Assembly: GCF_001267885.1 (NCBI RefSeq)
Contig: NZ_CP012382.1
Coordinates: 6,125,001 to 6,189,000, forward strand
From: Streptomyces ambofaciens ATCC 23877
GTDB lineage: Bacteria > Actinomycetota > Actinomycetes > Streptomycetales > Streptomycetaceae
DNA length: 64,000 nt
Direction: 5' to 3'
Made by a program: the position numbers and the translations under genes. A model generated the notes under the pieces. The model made no database searches and had not been told where the DNA came from. It saw only the letters and a list, made by a program, of their open reading frames with translations. Each line of letters begins with the position of its first letter. Position 1 is the first letter of the stretch. This document shows, piece by piece, positions 35,026 through 43,759 of this stretch.

Positions 35026-36249
35026 ATGGGATTCCACGTCGACTCCGAAGCCGGGCGGCTCACCCGCGTCATCCTGCACCGGCCGGATCTCGAGCTCAAA
35101 AGGCTCACCCCCAGCAACAAGGACGCTCTCCTCTTCGACGACGTGCTCTGGGTGCGCCGGGCGCGCGCGGAGCACGACGGGTTCGCCGACGTGCTCCGCG
35201 ACCGCGGGGTCGCCGTGCACCTCTTCGGCGACCTGCTCACGGAGACCCTGGACCTCCCGGCCGCCCGGCGGCTCGTCCTGGACCGGGTCTTCGACGAGAA
35301 GGAGTACGGAGTGCTGGCCACGGACCATCTCCGGGCCGCCTTCGAGACCCTGCCCGCGGGCGAGCTCGCCGAGGCCCTGGTCGGCGGCATGACCAAGCGC
35401 GAGTTCCTCCAGGCGCACCCGGAGCCGACCTCCGTGCGCTTCCACGCCATGGAACTGGACGACTTCCTGCTCGGGCCGCTGCCCAACCACCTCTTCACCC
35501 GGGACACCTCGGCCTGGATCTACGACGGCGTCTCCATCAACGCCATGCGCTGGCCCGCCCGGCAGCGCGAGACCGTCCACTTCGAGGCGATCTACCGGCA
35601 CCATCCGCTCTTCCGCGACGAGACCTTCCGCCTGTGGTCGGAGGGCCAGGCCGACTACCCCTCCACCATCGAGGGCGGCGACGTCCTGGTCATCGGCAAC
35701 GGCGCCGTGCTCATCGGCATGAGCGAGCGGACCACGCCCCAGGCCGTCGAGATGCTCGCCCACAAGCTGTTCGCCGCCGGCTCCGCCCGCACCATCGTGG
35801 CCCTGGACATGCCCAAGCGGCGGGCCTTCATGCACCTCGACACCGTGATGACGATGGTCGACGGCGACACCTTCACCCAGTACGCCGGGCTCGGCATGCT
35901 CCGCTCGTACACCATCGAGCCGGGGGCGGGCGACAAGGAGCTGAAGGTCACCGACCACCCGCCGGAGCACATGCACCGCGCGATCGCCGCAGCCCTCGGC
36001 CTGAACGAGATCAGGGTGCTCACCGCGACCCAGGACGTGCACGCCGCCGAACGCGAGCAGTGGGACGACGGCTGCAACGTCCTGGCCGTCGAGCCCGGCG
36101 TCGTCGTCGCCTACGAGCGGAACGCCACCACCAATACCCACCTGCGCAAACAGGGCATCGAGGTGATCGAGATCCCGGGCAGTGAGCTGGGCCGGGGCAG
36201 GGGCGGACCGCGCTGCATGAGCTGCCCGGTGGAGCGGCAGGCCGTATAA
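35026..36249 (+). CDS. arcA: Arginine deiminase
   Basis: A 407-residue enzyme hydrolysing arginine to citrulline and ammonia. Motifs in order: FTRDTSAWI near 165, [11 protein letters not shown] near 217-227 (Glu-Asp pair), [17 protein letters not shown] near 265-280 (catalytic His), and the C-terminal [12 protein letters not shown] with nucleophile Cys397. The ATG at 35026 gives [15 protein letters not shown], matching the family start. It is followed 59 bases later by ornithine carbamoyltransferase and then a permease, an ADI-pathway arrangement; carbamate kinase is absent here. Confidence 0.94.
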   Translation: MGFHVDSEAGRLTRVILHRPDLELKRLTPSNKDALLFDDVLWVRRARAEHDGFADVLRDRGVAVHLFGDLLTETLDLPAARRLVLDRVFDEKEYGVLATDHLRAAFETLPAGELAEALVGGMTKREFLQAHPEPTSVRFHAMELDDFLLGPLPNHLFTRDTSAWIYDGVSINAMRWPARQRETVHFEAIYRHHPLFRDETFRLWSEGQADYPSTIEGGDVLVIGNGAVLIGMSERTTPQAVEMLAHKLFAAGSARTIVALDMPKRRAFMHLDTVMTMVDGDTFTQYAGLGMLRSYTIEPGAGDKELKVTDHPPEHMHRAIAAALGLNEIRVLTATQDVHAAEREQWDDGCNVLAVEPGVVVAYERNATTNTHLRKQGIEVIEIPGSELGRGRGGPRCMSCPVERQAV

Positions 36250-36308
36250 GAATTCTATTACTCGTATACTGTTCCAGAGTCACGTCCCCGTACCCCTGGA
36301 GCGCCCCC
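36250..36308 (+). promoter_or_regulatory. AT-rich spacer between arcA and the carbamoyltransferase gene
   Basis: The 59-base spacer is markedly AT-rich for this genome (GAATTCTATTACTCGTATAC). A TATACT at 36265-36270 could serve as a -10 element, and AGAATTCT is a perfect 8-base palindrome. It may hold a second promoter or a regulator site for argF; no confident match to an ARG box was found. Confidence 0.4.
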
Positions 36309-37316
36309 ATGGCGACAGTCCCGACCGCCCTCGCCGGCCGCCACTTCCTCAAGGAGCTCGACTTCACCGCGGACGAGTTCCGCGCGCTGGTCGAGCTGGC
36401 CGCGGAGCTGAAGGCCGCCAAGAAGGCCGGGGCCGAGACGCCGTACCTGCGGGGCAGGAACATCGCGCTGATCTTCGAGAAGACCTCGACGCGCACGCGC
36501 TGCGCGTTCGAGGTCGCGGCCGCCGACCAGGGCGCCTCCACGACCTACCTCGACCCGGCGGGCTCGCAGATCGGCCACAAGGAGTCCGTGAAGGACACCG
36601 CGCGCGTGCTCGGGCGCATGTTCGACGGGATCGAGTACCGGGGCGACAGCCAGCAGAAGGTGGAGGAGCTCGCGGCCTTCGCCGGCGTGCCCGTCTACAA
36701 CGGCCTGACCGACGACTGGCACCCGACCCAGATGCTCGCCGACGTGCTCACGATGACCGAGCACGGCGGCAGGCCCCCGCACGAGATCGCCTTCGCCTAC
36801 CTCGGCGACGCCCGCTTCAACATGGGCAACTCCTACCTGGTCACCGGCGCCCTGCTCGGCATGGACGTGCGCATCGTCGCCCCGGAGTCCTACTGGCCCG
36901 CCCAGGAGGTCGTCGACCGGGCGAGGAAGCTCGCCGAGTCGAGCGGGGCGCGCATCACCCTCACCGAGACCGTGGACGAGGGCGTGCGCGGTGCCGACTT
37001 CGTCGTCACCGACGTCTGGGTCTCCATGGGCGAGCCCAAGGAGGTCTGGGCCGAGCGCATCAAGGCCCTCGGTCCGTACGCGGTGACCATGGACGTCCTG
37101 CGCGCCACCGGGAACCCGGACGTGAAGTTCCTGCACTGCCTCCCCGCCTTCCACGACCTGGGCACCAAGGTCGGCCAGGAGATCTTCGAGGCCCACGGCC
37201 TGGAGTCCCTGGAGGTCACGGACGAGGTCTTCGAGTCCGCGCACTCGGTCGTCTTCGACGAGGCGGAGAACCGGCTGCACACCATCAAGGCGGTCCTGGT
37301 CGCCACGCTGGCCTGA
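36309..37316 (+). CDS. argF: Ornithine carbamoyltransferase
   Basis: A 335-residue transcarbamylase. Carbamoyl-phosphate motif [11 protein letters not shown] near 58-68, [12 protein letters not shown] near 138-150, ornithine-loop [11 protein letters not shown] near 236, and active-site HCLPAFHD near 275. The usual length is about 330. It can run anabolically (arginine synthesis) or, with the preceding arginine deiminase, catabolically; sequence alone does not decide. Streptomycetes commonly keep argF outside the main arg cluster, so it may be the biosynthetic enzyme. Confidence 0.93.
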   Translation: MATVPTALAGRHFLKELDFTADEFRALVELAAELKAAKKAGAETPYLRGRNIALIFEKTSTRTRCAFEVAAADQGASTTYLDPAGSQIGHKESVKDTARVLGRMFDGIEYRGDSQQKVEELAAFAGVPVYNGLTDDWHPTQMLADVLTMTEHGGRPPHEIAFAYLGDARFNMGNSYLVTGALLGMDVRIVAPESYWPAQEVVDRARKLAESSGARITLTETVDEGVRGADFVVTDVWVSMGEPKEVWAERIKALGPYAVTMDVLRATGNPDVKFLHCLPAFHDLGTKVGQEIFEAHGLESLEVTDEVFESAHSVVFDEAENRLHTIKAVLVATLA

Positions 37317-37454
37317 CCCGGCGGCCGGTCGGCCCTGTCGTACCGCCGACCGGCACCGTTATATTGACCGGCGGCCCCGGAGCCACCCCTTCCGGAGCCG
37401 TCGGCCGCGACCACCGTCGCGCCCCCGCACCACCAGAAACGAGCACCACCCGCA

Positions 37455-38903
37455 ATGCCCGCTTCCCGTATCAAATCCCCCCACCTCCTCGTCGCCGAAT
37501 CCGGCGCCGACCGCGAAGGCCACGGCCTGAAGCGCACGATGGGGCTCTTCCAGCTCGTCTGCTTCGGAATCGGCGCCATCGTCGGCACCGGCATCTTCGT
37601 CGGCCTCTCCGACTCGGTGGCCGAGGCCGGGCCGGCCGTCGTCGTGTCTTTCGTGCTCGCCGCGATCACCTGTGTGTTCACCGCGTTCGCCTTCGCCGAG
37701 CTGGGCGGCGCGATCCCGGTCTCCGGCTCCTCGTACTCCTTCGCCTACGCCGGGCTCGGCGAGCGGACCGCGTTCCTGGTCGGCTGGTGCCTGCTCCTGG
37801 AGTACGGCGTCTCCGTCTCCGCGGTCGCGGTCGGCTGGAGCCAGTACGTCAACGAGCTGCTGGACGGCGTCCTCGGCCTCCGGCTGCCCGAGGCGCTCTC
37901 CGCGGGGCCCGGCGACGGCGGCGTGGTCAACCTCCCCGCGGTGATCGTCATCGCCCTGGCCTGCGTCCTGCTGGTACGCGGGGTGCGCGAGAGCGCGCGG
38001 GCCACGGCCGCGATGGCCGTGCTCAAGCTGGCCGTCCTCCTCGCCTTCTGCGCCATCGGCTTCTACGCCTTCGAGGACGGCAACCTCACCCCGTTCTCAC
38101 CGGCCGGCCTCGGCGGCATCGGCGCCGGCACCACGGCCGCCTTCTTCTCGTACATCGGCTTCGACGCGATCACCACGGCCGGCGAGGAGGCCAAGAACCC
38201 GCGCCGGGACATCCCCATCGCGATCCTGGTCTGCATCGGCCTGGTCACCCTGCTCTACTGCGCGGTCGCCGTCGCCGCGATCGGCGCGGTCGGCGGTGAC
38301 ACGGTCGGTGACCGGCCCGCCGCGCTGTCCTACGTCGTCAACGAGGTCACCGGCTCCGCGATCGGCGGCGGGGTCGTCGCCTTCGGCGCGGTGGTCGCCA
38401 TCGCCTCGGTGGTGCTCGCCGTGATGTACGGCCAGACCCGCATCCTGATGTCCATGTCCCGCGACGGCCTGATCCCCCGCGTCTTCGAGAAGGTCTCCCC
38501 GCGCACCGCGACGCCCGTCGCCGGCACCCTGATCGTCGGCGTGGTCTTCGCCCTCCCGGCGGCCTTCGCCCCGCTGGACGCGGTGGTCAACCTGTGCACC
38601 ATCGGCACCCTGGCGACCATGGCCGCCGTCAACATCGCGGTGATCGCGCTGCGCCGCCGGGAGCCGGGCCTCGCCCGCACCTTCCGCGTGCCGCTGTACC
38701 CGGTGACGCCGCTGCTCGGGGTCGGCTTCTGCCTGTACCTGATGTACGAGACGGGCGGGGCGACCTGGCTCCAGTTCGCGGTGTTCCTCGCCGTGGGCCT
38801 GCTGGTGTACACGGCCTACGGGCGGCGGCACTCCCGGCTCGCGGGGGCCGGCGCGCAGGTCACTCCGGGGAGCGACGCGGAGCGGGTACGGCAGGAAGCC
38901 TGA
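37455..38903 (+). CDS. APC-family amino acid permease (cationic amino acid transporter-like)
   Basis: A 482-residue protein with about 12 helices. TM1 motif FGIGAIVGTGIFVGL and the segment FFSYIGFDAITTAGEEAKNPRRDIPIAI are characteristic of the CAT branch of APC transporters. It follows the deiminase and carbamoyltransferase genes by 138 bases on the same strand, so arginine or ornithine is the most likely substrate (context inference). Its last 44 bases overlap the convergent ATP-binding protein gene. Confidence 0.88.
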   Translation: MPASRIKSPHLLVAESGADREGHGLKRTMGLFQLVCFGIGAIVGTGIFVGLSDSVAEAGPAVVVSFVLAAITCVFTAFAFAELGGAIPVSGSSYSFAYAGLGERTAFLVGWCLLLEYGVSVSAVAVGWSQYVNELLDGVLGLRLPEALSAGPGDGGVVNLPAVIVIALACVLLVRGVRESARATAAMAVLKLAVLLAFCAIGFYAFEDGNLTPFSPAGLGGIGAGTTAAFFSYIGFDAITTAGEEAKNPRRDIPIAILVCIGLVTLLYCAVAVAAIGAVGGDTVGDRPAALSYVVNEVTGSAIGGGVVAFGAVVAIASVVLAVMYGQTRILMSMSRDGLIPRVFEKVSPRTATPVAGTLIVGVVFALPAAFAPLDAVVNLCTIGTLATMAAVNIAVIALRRREPGLARTFRVPLYPVTPLLGVGFCLYLMYETGGATWLQFAVFLAVGLLVYTAYGRRHSRLAGAGAQVTPGSDAERVRQEA

Positions 38904-39342
38904 ACCAGACCGCCTTGCCGGACCCGGTGGGGCGGTGACCGCAGGACGAGCTCAGGGCGCGGATCAGCAGCAGGCCGCGCCCGTGCTCCTGCCAGGGGTC
39001 GGGCGGCTCCTTGTCCGGGCGGGTGAGGTCGCCGGGCGGCGACGGGTCCGGATCGTGCACCTCGACCTGGCAGCCGCTCGGCAGCAGCTCCACGACCAGC
39101 TCTATCGGCGACCCGCCGGAGGTGTGCTCCACGGCGTTCGCGACCAGTTCCGCCGTGAGCAGCTCCGCGGTGTCGCCGTCGGCCGGGTGCTCCAGCTCGG
39201 CCAGCGCCGTCCGCACCAGGGCGCGGGCGACCGGCACGGCCGCAGCGGAGTGCGGCAGCGCGATGCGCCAGGAGGCGGGGGCTGGGATGCGATCGTGCAC
39301 GGCGAGTCCGTTCTGGAGCAGGCGGTCCTGTCCTGCTTTCAA
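38860..39342 (-). CDS. Anti-sigma-type ATP-binding protein (HATPase_c, RsbW/SpoIIAB-like)
   Basis: A 160-residue GHKL ATPase domain without kinase His region. N box ELLTAELVANAVEHTSGGSP, G1 box VEVHDPDPSPP, and G2 region EHGRGLLLIRALSS are visible. Many streptomycete copies act as anti-sigma or anti-anti-sigma switch kinases; the partner is not adjacent. Start is TTG 39342 or, perhaps better, GTG 39300 preceded by GGACTC. The 3' end overlaps the permease gene by 44 bases in convergent orientation. Confidence 0.85.
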   Translation of the reverse strand: MKAGQDRLLQNGLAVHDRIPAPASWRIALPHSAAAVPVARALVRTALAELEHPADGDTAELLTAELVANAVEHTSGGSPIELVVELLPSGCQVEVHDPDPSPPGDLTRPDKEPPDPWQEHGRGLLLIRALSSSCGHRPTGSGKAVWFRLPAVPAPRRSPE

Positions 39343-39510
39343 CCTTATGAATGGTACGGGTCCGGTCGGCAGAGCCCTTCGACGGGCACCGTGCGGGACC
39401 TTCGGCCCCGCCGAGGGGCGGCCTACCCGGTCGAACTCCGTCCTTCACGCGGATGATCCCGCCGTTACCGCCTCATCGACGGTCTGTGACACATCGGCTA
39501 TCGCGCCCTC

Positions 39511-39544
39511 GTGACGACGGTCACGGACGGGTGATAACTTCGAG
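39511..39544 (+). promoter_or_regulatory. Promoter/operator module A of the aminobenzoyl-CoA cluster
   Basis: GTGAC-GACG-GTCAC (39511-39524) is a perfect 5-4-5 inverted repeat, with GATAACTT beginning 22 bases from its first base, then CGAG. The same pattern with the same spacing occurs at 45457-45490. Probable layout: operator overlaps the -35 (GTGACG), GATAAC is the -10, and the gene starts 58 bases after it. Likely target of the PaaX-type regulator. Confidence 0.6.
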
Positions 39545-39590
39545 GGGCAGTGCTCGGTGATGCCGTGCCCGCCCCAGGAGGCCGCCCGTC

Positions 39591-40418
39591 ATGAGTCCCT
39601 TCACCGGCTCCACCGCTCCCACCCCCACGTGGCGGCATCTGCGCGTCGACCTCACCGACGGCGTCGCCACCGTCACCCTCGCCCGCCCCGACAAGCTCAA
39701 CGCCCTCACCTTCGGCGCCTACGCCGACCTGCGCGACCTGCTCGCCGAGCTGTCCCGGGAGCGGTCCGTGCGGGCCCTGGTGCTGGCCGGCGAGGGGCGC
39801 GGCTTCTGCTCCGGCGGCGACGTCGACGAGATCATCGGCGCGACCCTCTCCATGGACACCGCCCAGTTGCTGGACTTCAACCGGATGACCGGCCAGGTGG
39901 TGCGGGCCGTGCGGGAATGCCCGTTCCCGGTGATCGCCGCGGTCCACGGGGTCGCCGCCGGGGCCGGCGCGGTCCTGGCCCTGGCCGCGGACTTCCGCGT
40001 CGCCGACCCGTCCGCCCGCTTCGCCTTCCTCTTCACCCGGGTCGGCCTCTCCGGCGGCGACATGGGCGCCGCCTACCTGCTGCCTCGCGTGGTCGGCCTG
40101 GGCCACGCCACCCGGCTGCTGATGCTCGGCGAACCGGTGCGGGCGCCCGAGGCCGAGCGGATCGGCCTGATCAGCGAGCTGACCGACGAGGGCCGCGTCG
40201 ACGAGGCCGCCCGGTCGCTGGCCCGGCGCCTCGCCGACGGCCCGGCCCTGGCGTACGCCCAGACCAAGGCCCTCCTCACCGCCGAACTGGACATGCCGCT
40301 GGCGGCGGCGGTGGAGCTGGACGCCTCGACGCAGGCCCTCCTGATGAAGGGCGAGGACTACGCCGAGTTCCACGCCTCGTTCACGGAGAAGCGGCCTCCG
40401 AAGTGGAACGGACGGTAG
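39591..40418 (+). CDS. Enoyl-CoA hydratase/isomerase family protein
   Basis: A 275-residue crotonase. Oxyanion-hole segments: DKLNALTFGAYADL and GEGRGFCSGGDVDEI, then AVHGVAAGAGAVLALAADFRVA and VGLSGGDMGAAYLLPR. ATG 39591 follows AGGAGG. It precedes the aminobenzoyl-CoA monooxygenase/reductase by 2 bases between stop and start, so both form one unit. In the 2-aminobenzoyl-CoA pathway a crotonase handles the dearomatised ring CoA intermediate; assignment of its exact step is inference. Confidence 0.88.
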   Translation: MSPFTGSTAPTPTWRHLRVDLTDGVATVTLARPDKLNALTFGAYADLRDLLAELSRERSVRALVLAGEGRGFCSGGDVDEIIGATLSMDTAQLLDFNRMTGQVVRAVRECPFPVIAAVHGVAAGAGAVLALAADFRVADPSARFAFLFTRVGLSGGDMGAAYLLPRVVGLGHATRLLMLGEPVRAPEAERIGLISELTDEGRVDEAARSLARRLADGPALAYAQTKALLTAELDMPLAAAVELDASTQALLMKGEDYAEFHASFTEKRPPKWNGR

Positions 40419-40420
40419 CG

Positions 40421-42811
40421 ATGCGCACCTCAGGGGCGCGGGGAACCGCGCGACCGGCCACGACGCACCCGCACCCGCACCCGCACTCGCACCCGCACCC
40501 GCACTCGCAGGACGAGGGCAACCACGCCCTGCACGTCGCGATCATCGGCGGCGGCCCCGGTGGCCTCTACACCGCCGCCCTCCTCAAACGCCTCGATCCC
40601 CGCCGCCGCATCACCGTCTGGGAGCGCAACCCTGCCGACGTCACCTTCGGCTTCGGGGTCGTCCTCTCCGACGAGACCCTGGGCGGCATCGAACACGCCG
40701 ACCCGGTCGTCTTCGAGGCCCTGGAGCGCCACTTCGTCCGCTGGGACGACATCGACATCGTCCACCGGGGCACCCGCCACACCTCCGGCGGGCACCGCTT
40801 CGCCGCCCTCGGCCGCCGCCGTCTCCTGGAGATCCTGCACGACCGCTGCCGCGCCCTCGGCGTCGAGCTGCGCTTCGGCACCGAGGCCCCGCCCCCGGAC
40901 CGGCTGGCGGGGACGCACGACCTGGTCGTCGCCGCCGACGGCGTGCACAGCGCCACCCGCGAGTCCTACGCCGAGGCCTTCGGGCCGCGTCTCACCGGTC
41001 ACCGCTGCCGCTACATCTGGCTGGCCGCCGACTTCGCCCTCGACGCCTTCCGCTTCGAGATCGCCGAGACCGAACACGGCGTGATGCAGCTGCACGGCTA
41101 CCCGTACGCGGCGGACGCCTCCACGGTCATCGTGGAGATGCGCGAGGAGGTCTGGCGGGCGGCCGGCTTCGACGCCCCGGACGAACGGGACTCGGTCGCC
41201 CGCTGCGCCAAGATCTTCACCGACACCCTGGGCGGCCGGCCGCTGAAGTCCAACAAGTCGGCCTGGACCACCTTCCGCACCGTCGTCAACGACCGCTGGT
41301 CGCACGGGAACGTCGTCCTCCTCGGCGATGCCGCCCACACCGCGCACTTCTCCATCGGCTCGGGCACCAAACTGGCCGTGGAGGACGCCCTCGCGCTCGC
41401 CGCCTGCCTGGAGGAGCAGCCGGCCCTCCCCGAGGCACTCGCCGCCTACGAGGCGGAGCGCCGCCCCGTCGTCGCCTCCACCCAGCGGGCGGCCCGGGCC
41501 AGCCTGGAATGGTTCGAGGACCTGTCCCGTTACCTCGACCTGCCGCCCCGCCGGTTCGCGTTCAACCTGCTCACCCGCAGCCGCCGCGTCACCCACGAGA
41601 ACCTGCGGCTGCGCGACGCCCGCTTCACCGAGTCCGTCGAGCGCGAGTTCGGCTGCCCGCCCGGCACGCCCCCGATGTTCACCCCGCTGCGGCTGCGCGG
41701 CCTGACGCTGCGCAACCGCGTCGTCGTCTCCCCGATGGACATGTACTCCGCCACCGACGGCGTGCCCGGCGACTTCCACCTGGTCCACCTGGGGGCCAGG
41801 GCCCTGGGCGGCGCCGGACTGGTGATGACCGAGATGGTGTGCGTCAGCGCCGAGGGCCGCATCACGCCGGGCTGCGCGGGCCTGTACACCGGCCGGCAGG
41901 GCGAGGCGTGGCGGCGGATCACGGACTTCGTGCACGCCCAGGCACCCGGCACCGCCATCGGCGTGCAACTCGGACACAGCGGACGCAAGGGCTCCACCCG
42001 GCTGATGTGGGAGGGAATCGACGAACCGCTGCCCGACGGGAACTGGCCGCTGGTGGCCGCCTCCCCGTTGCCGTACAAGCCGGGCAGTCAGATCCCGCGC
42101 GCCCTGTCCCGGGCGCAACTGACCGACATTAGGGAGCAGTTCGCCGCCGCCGCCGGCCGGGCCGCCCGGGCCGGCTTCGACCTGCTCGAACTGCACTGCG
42201 CCCACGGCTACCTGCTCTCCGGCTTCCTCTCCCCGCTCACCAACCTCCGCACCGACGCCTACGGCGGATCACCGGAGAAGCGGCTGCGCTTCCCGCTGGA
42301 GGTATTCGACGCCGTACGCGCGGTGTGGCCGCAGGAGCGGCCCATGACCGTCCGTATCTCCGCGACCGACTGGGCCGAGGGCGGCACCAGCGGCGACGAG
42401 GCCGTGGCGATCGCCCGCGCCTTCGCGGCACACGGCGCCGACGCCGTCGACGTGTCCACGGGGCAGGTCGTCGCCGACGAGCGGCCGGAGTACGGGCGCT
42501 CGTACCAGACGCCGTACGCGGACCGCGTCCGCAACGAGGCGGGCGTCCCGGTGATCGCCGTCGGCGCGATCTCCTCCTGGGACGACGTCAACTCGCTGAT
42601 CCTGGCCGGACGCGCCGACCTGTGCGCCCTGGCCCGCCCCCACCTCTACGACCCGCACTGGACGCTGCACGCGGCGGCCGAGCAGGGATACGAGGGACCG
42701 GGCGCCGTGTGGCCCACGCCGTACCGGGCGGGCAGCCGCCGTCCGGTGACCGGACGCGCCGACGGGCCCAGGCCCCGGCTCACGCTGCGCGGCGGTCACC
42801 AGGACGTGTAG
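40421..42811 (+). CDS. Two-domain flavin monooxygenase/OYE-type reductase (2-aminobenzoyl-CoA monooxygenase/reductase or salicylyl-CoA 5-hydroxylase)
   Basis: A 796-residue fusion. The N-terminal FAD monooxygenase has the dinucleotide motif HVAIIGGGPGGLYTAALLKR and GDAAHTAHFSIGSGTKLAVEDA. The C-terminal Old Yellow Enzyme-like domain has LHCAHGYLLSGFLSPLTNLRTDAYGG and VIAVGAISSWDD. This architecture is known for 2-aminobenzoyl-CoA monooxygenase/reductase and for salicylyl-CoA 5-hydroxylase; the neighbouring ligase, dehydrogenase and RidA favour anthranilate breakdown. An unusual 35-residue N-terminal extension holds a (His-Pro)n/(His-Ser) run encoded by a 6-base repeat at about 40467-40510. 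Confidence 0.88.
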   Translation: MRTSGARGTARPATTHPHPHPHSHPHPHSQDEGNHALHVAIIGGGPGGLYTAALLKRLDPRRRITVWERNPADVTFGFGVVLSDETLGGIEHADPVVFEALERHFVRWDDIDIVHRGTRHTSGGHRFAALGRRRLLEILHDRCRALGVELRFGTEAPPPDRLAGTHDLVVAADGVHSATRESYAEAFGPRLTGHRCRYIWLAADFALDAFRFEIAETEHGVMQLHGYPYAADASTVIVEMREEVWRAAGFDAPDERDSVARCAKIFTDTLGGRPLKSNKSAWTTFRTVVNDRWSHGNVVLLGDAAHTAHFSIGSGTKLAVEDALALAACLEEQPALPEALAAYEAERRPVVASTQRAARASLEWFEDLSRYLDLPPRRFAFNLLTRSRRVTHENLRLRDARFTESVEREFGCPPGTPPMFTPLRLRGLTLRNRVVVSPMDMYSATDGVPGDFHLVHLGARALGGAGLVMTEMVCVSAEGRITPGCAGLYTGRQGEAWRRITDFVHAQAPGTAIGVQLGHSGRKGSTRLMWEGIDEPLPDGNWPLVAASPLPYKPGSQIPRALSRAQLTDIREQFAAAAGRAARAGFDLLELHCAHGYLLSGFLSPLTNLRTDAYGGSPEKRLRFPLEVFDAVRAVWPQERPMTVRISATDWAEGGTSGDEAVAIARAFAAHGADAVDVSTGQVVADERPEYGRSYQTPYADRVRNEAGVPVIAVGAISSWDDVNSLILAGRADLCALARPHLYDPHWTLHAAAEQGYEGPGAVWPTPYRAGSRRPVTGRADGPRPRLTLRGGHQDV

Positions 42812-42901
42812 CCCCAGGTCGCGGACGCCGCCCGCGGCGGCCCGGGGATCGCGTCGCTCCCGGGCAGCGCACGGCCGGGCCGTGGTGGAGCATGACACGA
42901 G

Positions 42902-43744
42902 TCACCGGTCGGGGTGTGAGGGCTCCGGCGTCACGTAGAGCGCGCCCGCGTCGCGCAGCCGCTCGTGCAGGGCCCGGAAGACGGCCGCCGACCGCGCACC
43001 GGGCCAGTCCACGGGAAGCAGTCGGGCGGGCAGCCCCGGGTCGGTGTAGGGCAGGTGGCGCCAGGAGTCCAGGGCCAGGAGGTAGTCGCGGTAGGCCTCT
43101 TCGGGCGGGGTGTCCGCCCGGCGCTCCCAGTCGTGCAGCACGCGCGCGTGGCGGTCGAGGAACGCCTCGTGCTCCTTGGCGATCGCGTCCAGGTCCCACC
43201 AGCGGGCCACTGCCTCGGCGGTCGGTGGGAAACCGAGATGCGCACCGCGGAAGAAGTCCACGTAGGCGTCGAGGCCCAGGCGGCCCAGCGCGTGCCGGGT
43301 CTCCTCGTACAGCCGGGCCGGGGCGATCCACACGCCGGGGGCCGCGGTGCCGAAGCCCAGACCGGCCAGGCGGGAGCGCAGCACGTGCCGCTTCTGCCGC
43401 TGGGACTCCGGCACCGAGAACACGGCCAGCACCCAGCCCTCGTCCTCGTAGGGCGCCCTGGCGTAGACGCGCCGGTCCCCGTCGTCGAGCAGTTGCCGGG
43501 CCTCGGCGGACAGCTCGTACCCGGCCGCGCCCCGGGCCGTACGGGCGGGCAGCAGCAGCCCGCGCCGCTTCAGCCGGGACACCGACGAGCGTACGGAGGG
43601 GGCGTCCACCCCGACCGCGGCCAGCAGTCGGATCAGCTCGGCGACGGGCACCGGGCCCGGCATGAAACGGCCGTAGGCGCCGTAGAGCGTGACGATCAGG
43701 GACCTGGGGGCGTGCTGCGCGTGCTGCTCGGACACATTGATCAT
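42902..43744 (-). CDS. PaaX-family transcriptional regulator
   Basis: A 280-residue regulator. The N-terminal winged HTH (SLIVTLYGAYGRFMPG...VGVDAPSVRSSVSRLKRRGLL) and the PaaX-like C-terminal domain (WVLAVFSVPESQRQKRHVLRSRLAGLGFGTAAPGVWIAP) are clear. PaaX proteins repress aryl-CoA catabolism and are released by aryl-CoA thioesters. It lies 15 bases after the CoA ligase gene on the same strand. Its probable operators are the two matching modules at 39511 and 45457. Confidence 0.9.
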   Translation of the reverse strand: MINVSEQHAQHAPRSLIVTLYGAYGRFMPGPVPVAELIRLLAAVGVDAPSVRSSVSRLKRRGLLLPARTARGAAGYELSAEARQLLDDGDRRVYARAPYEDEGWVLAVFSVPESQRQKRHVLRSRLAGLGFGTAAPGVWIAPARLYEETRHALGRLGLDAYVDFFRGAHLGFPPTAEAVARWWDLDAIAKEHEAFLDRHARVLHDWERRADTPPEEAYRDYLLALDSWRHLPYTDPGLPARLLPVDWPGARSAAVFRALHERLRDAGALYVTPEPSHPDR

Positions 43745-43759
43745 CTTATGTCGTCGGCA

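Noticed and set aside
36250..36308. ARG box for ArgR before argF
   Set aside because: AT-rich and partly palindromic, but no convincing match to an ArgR half-site pair could be made by eye.
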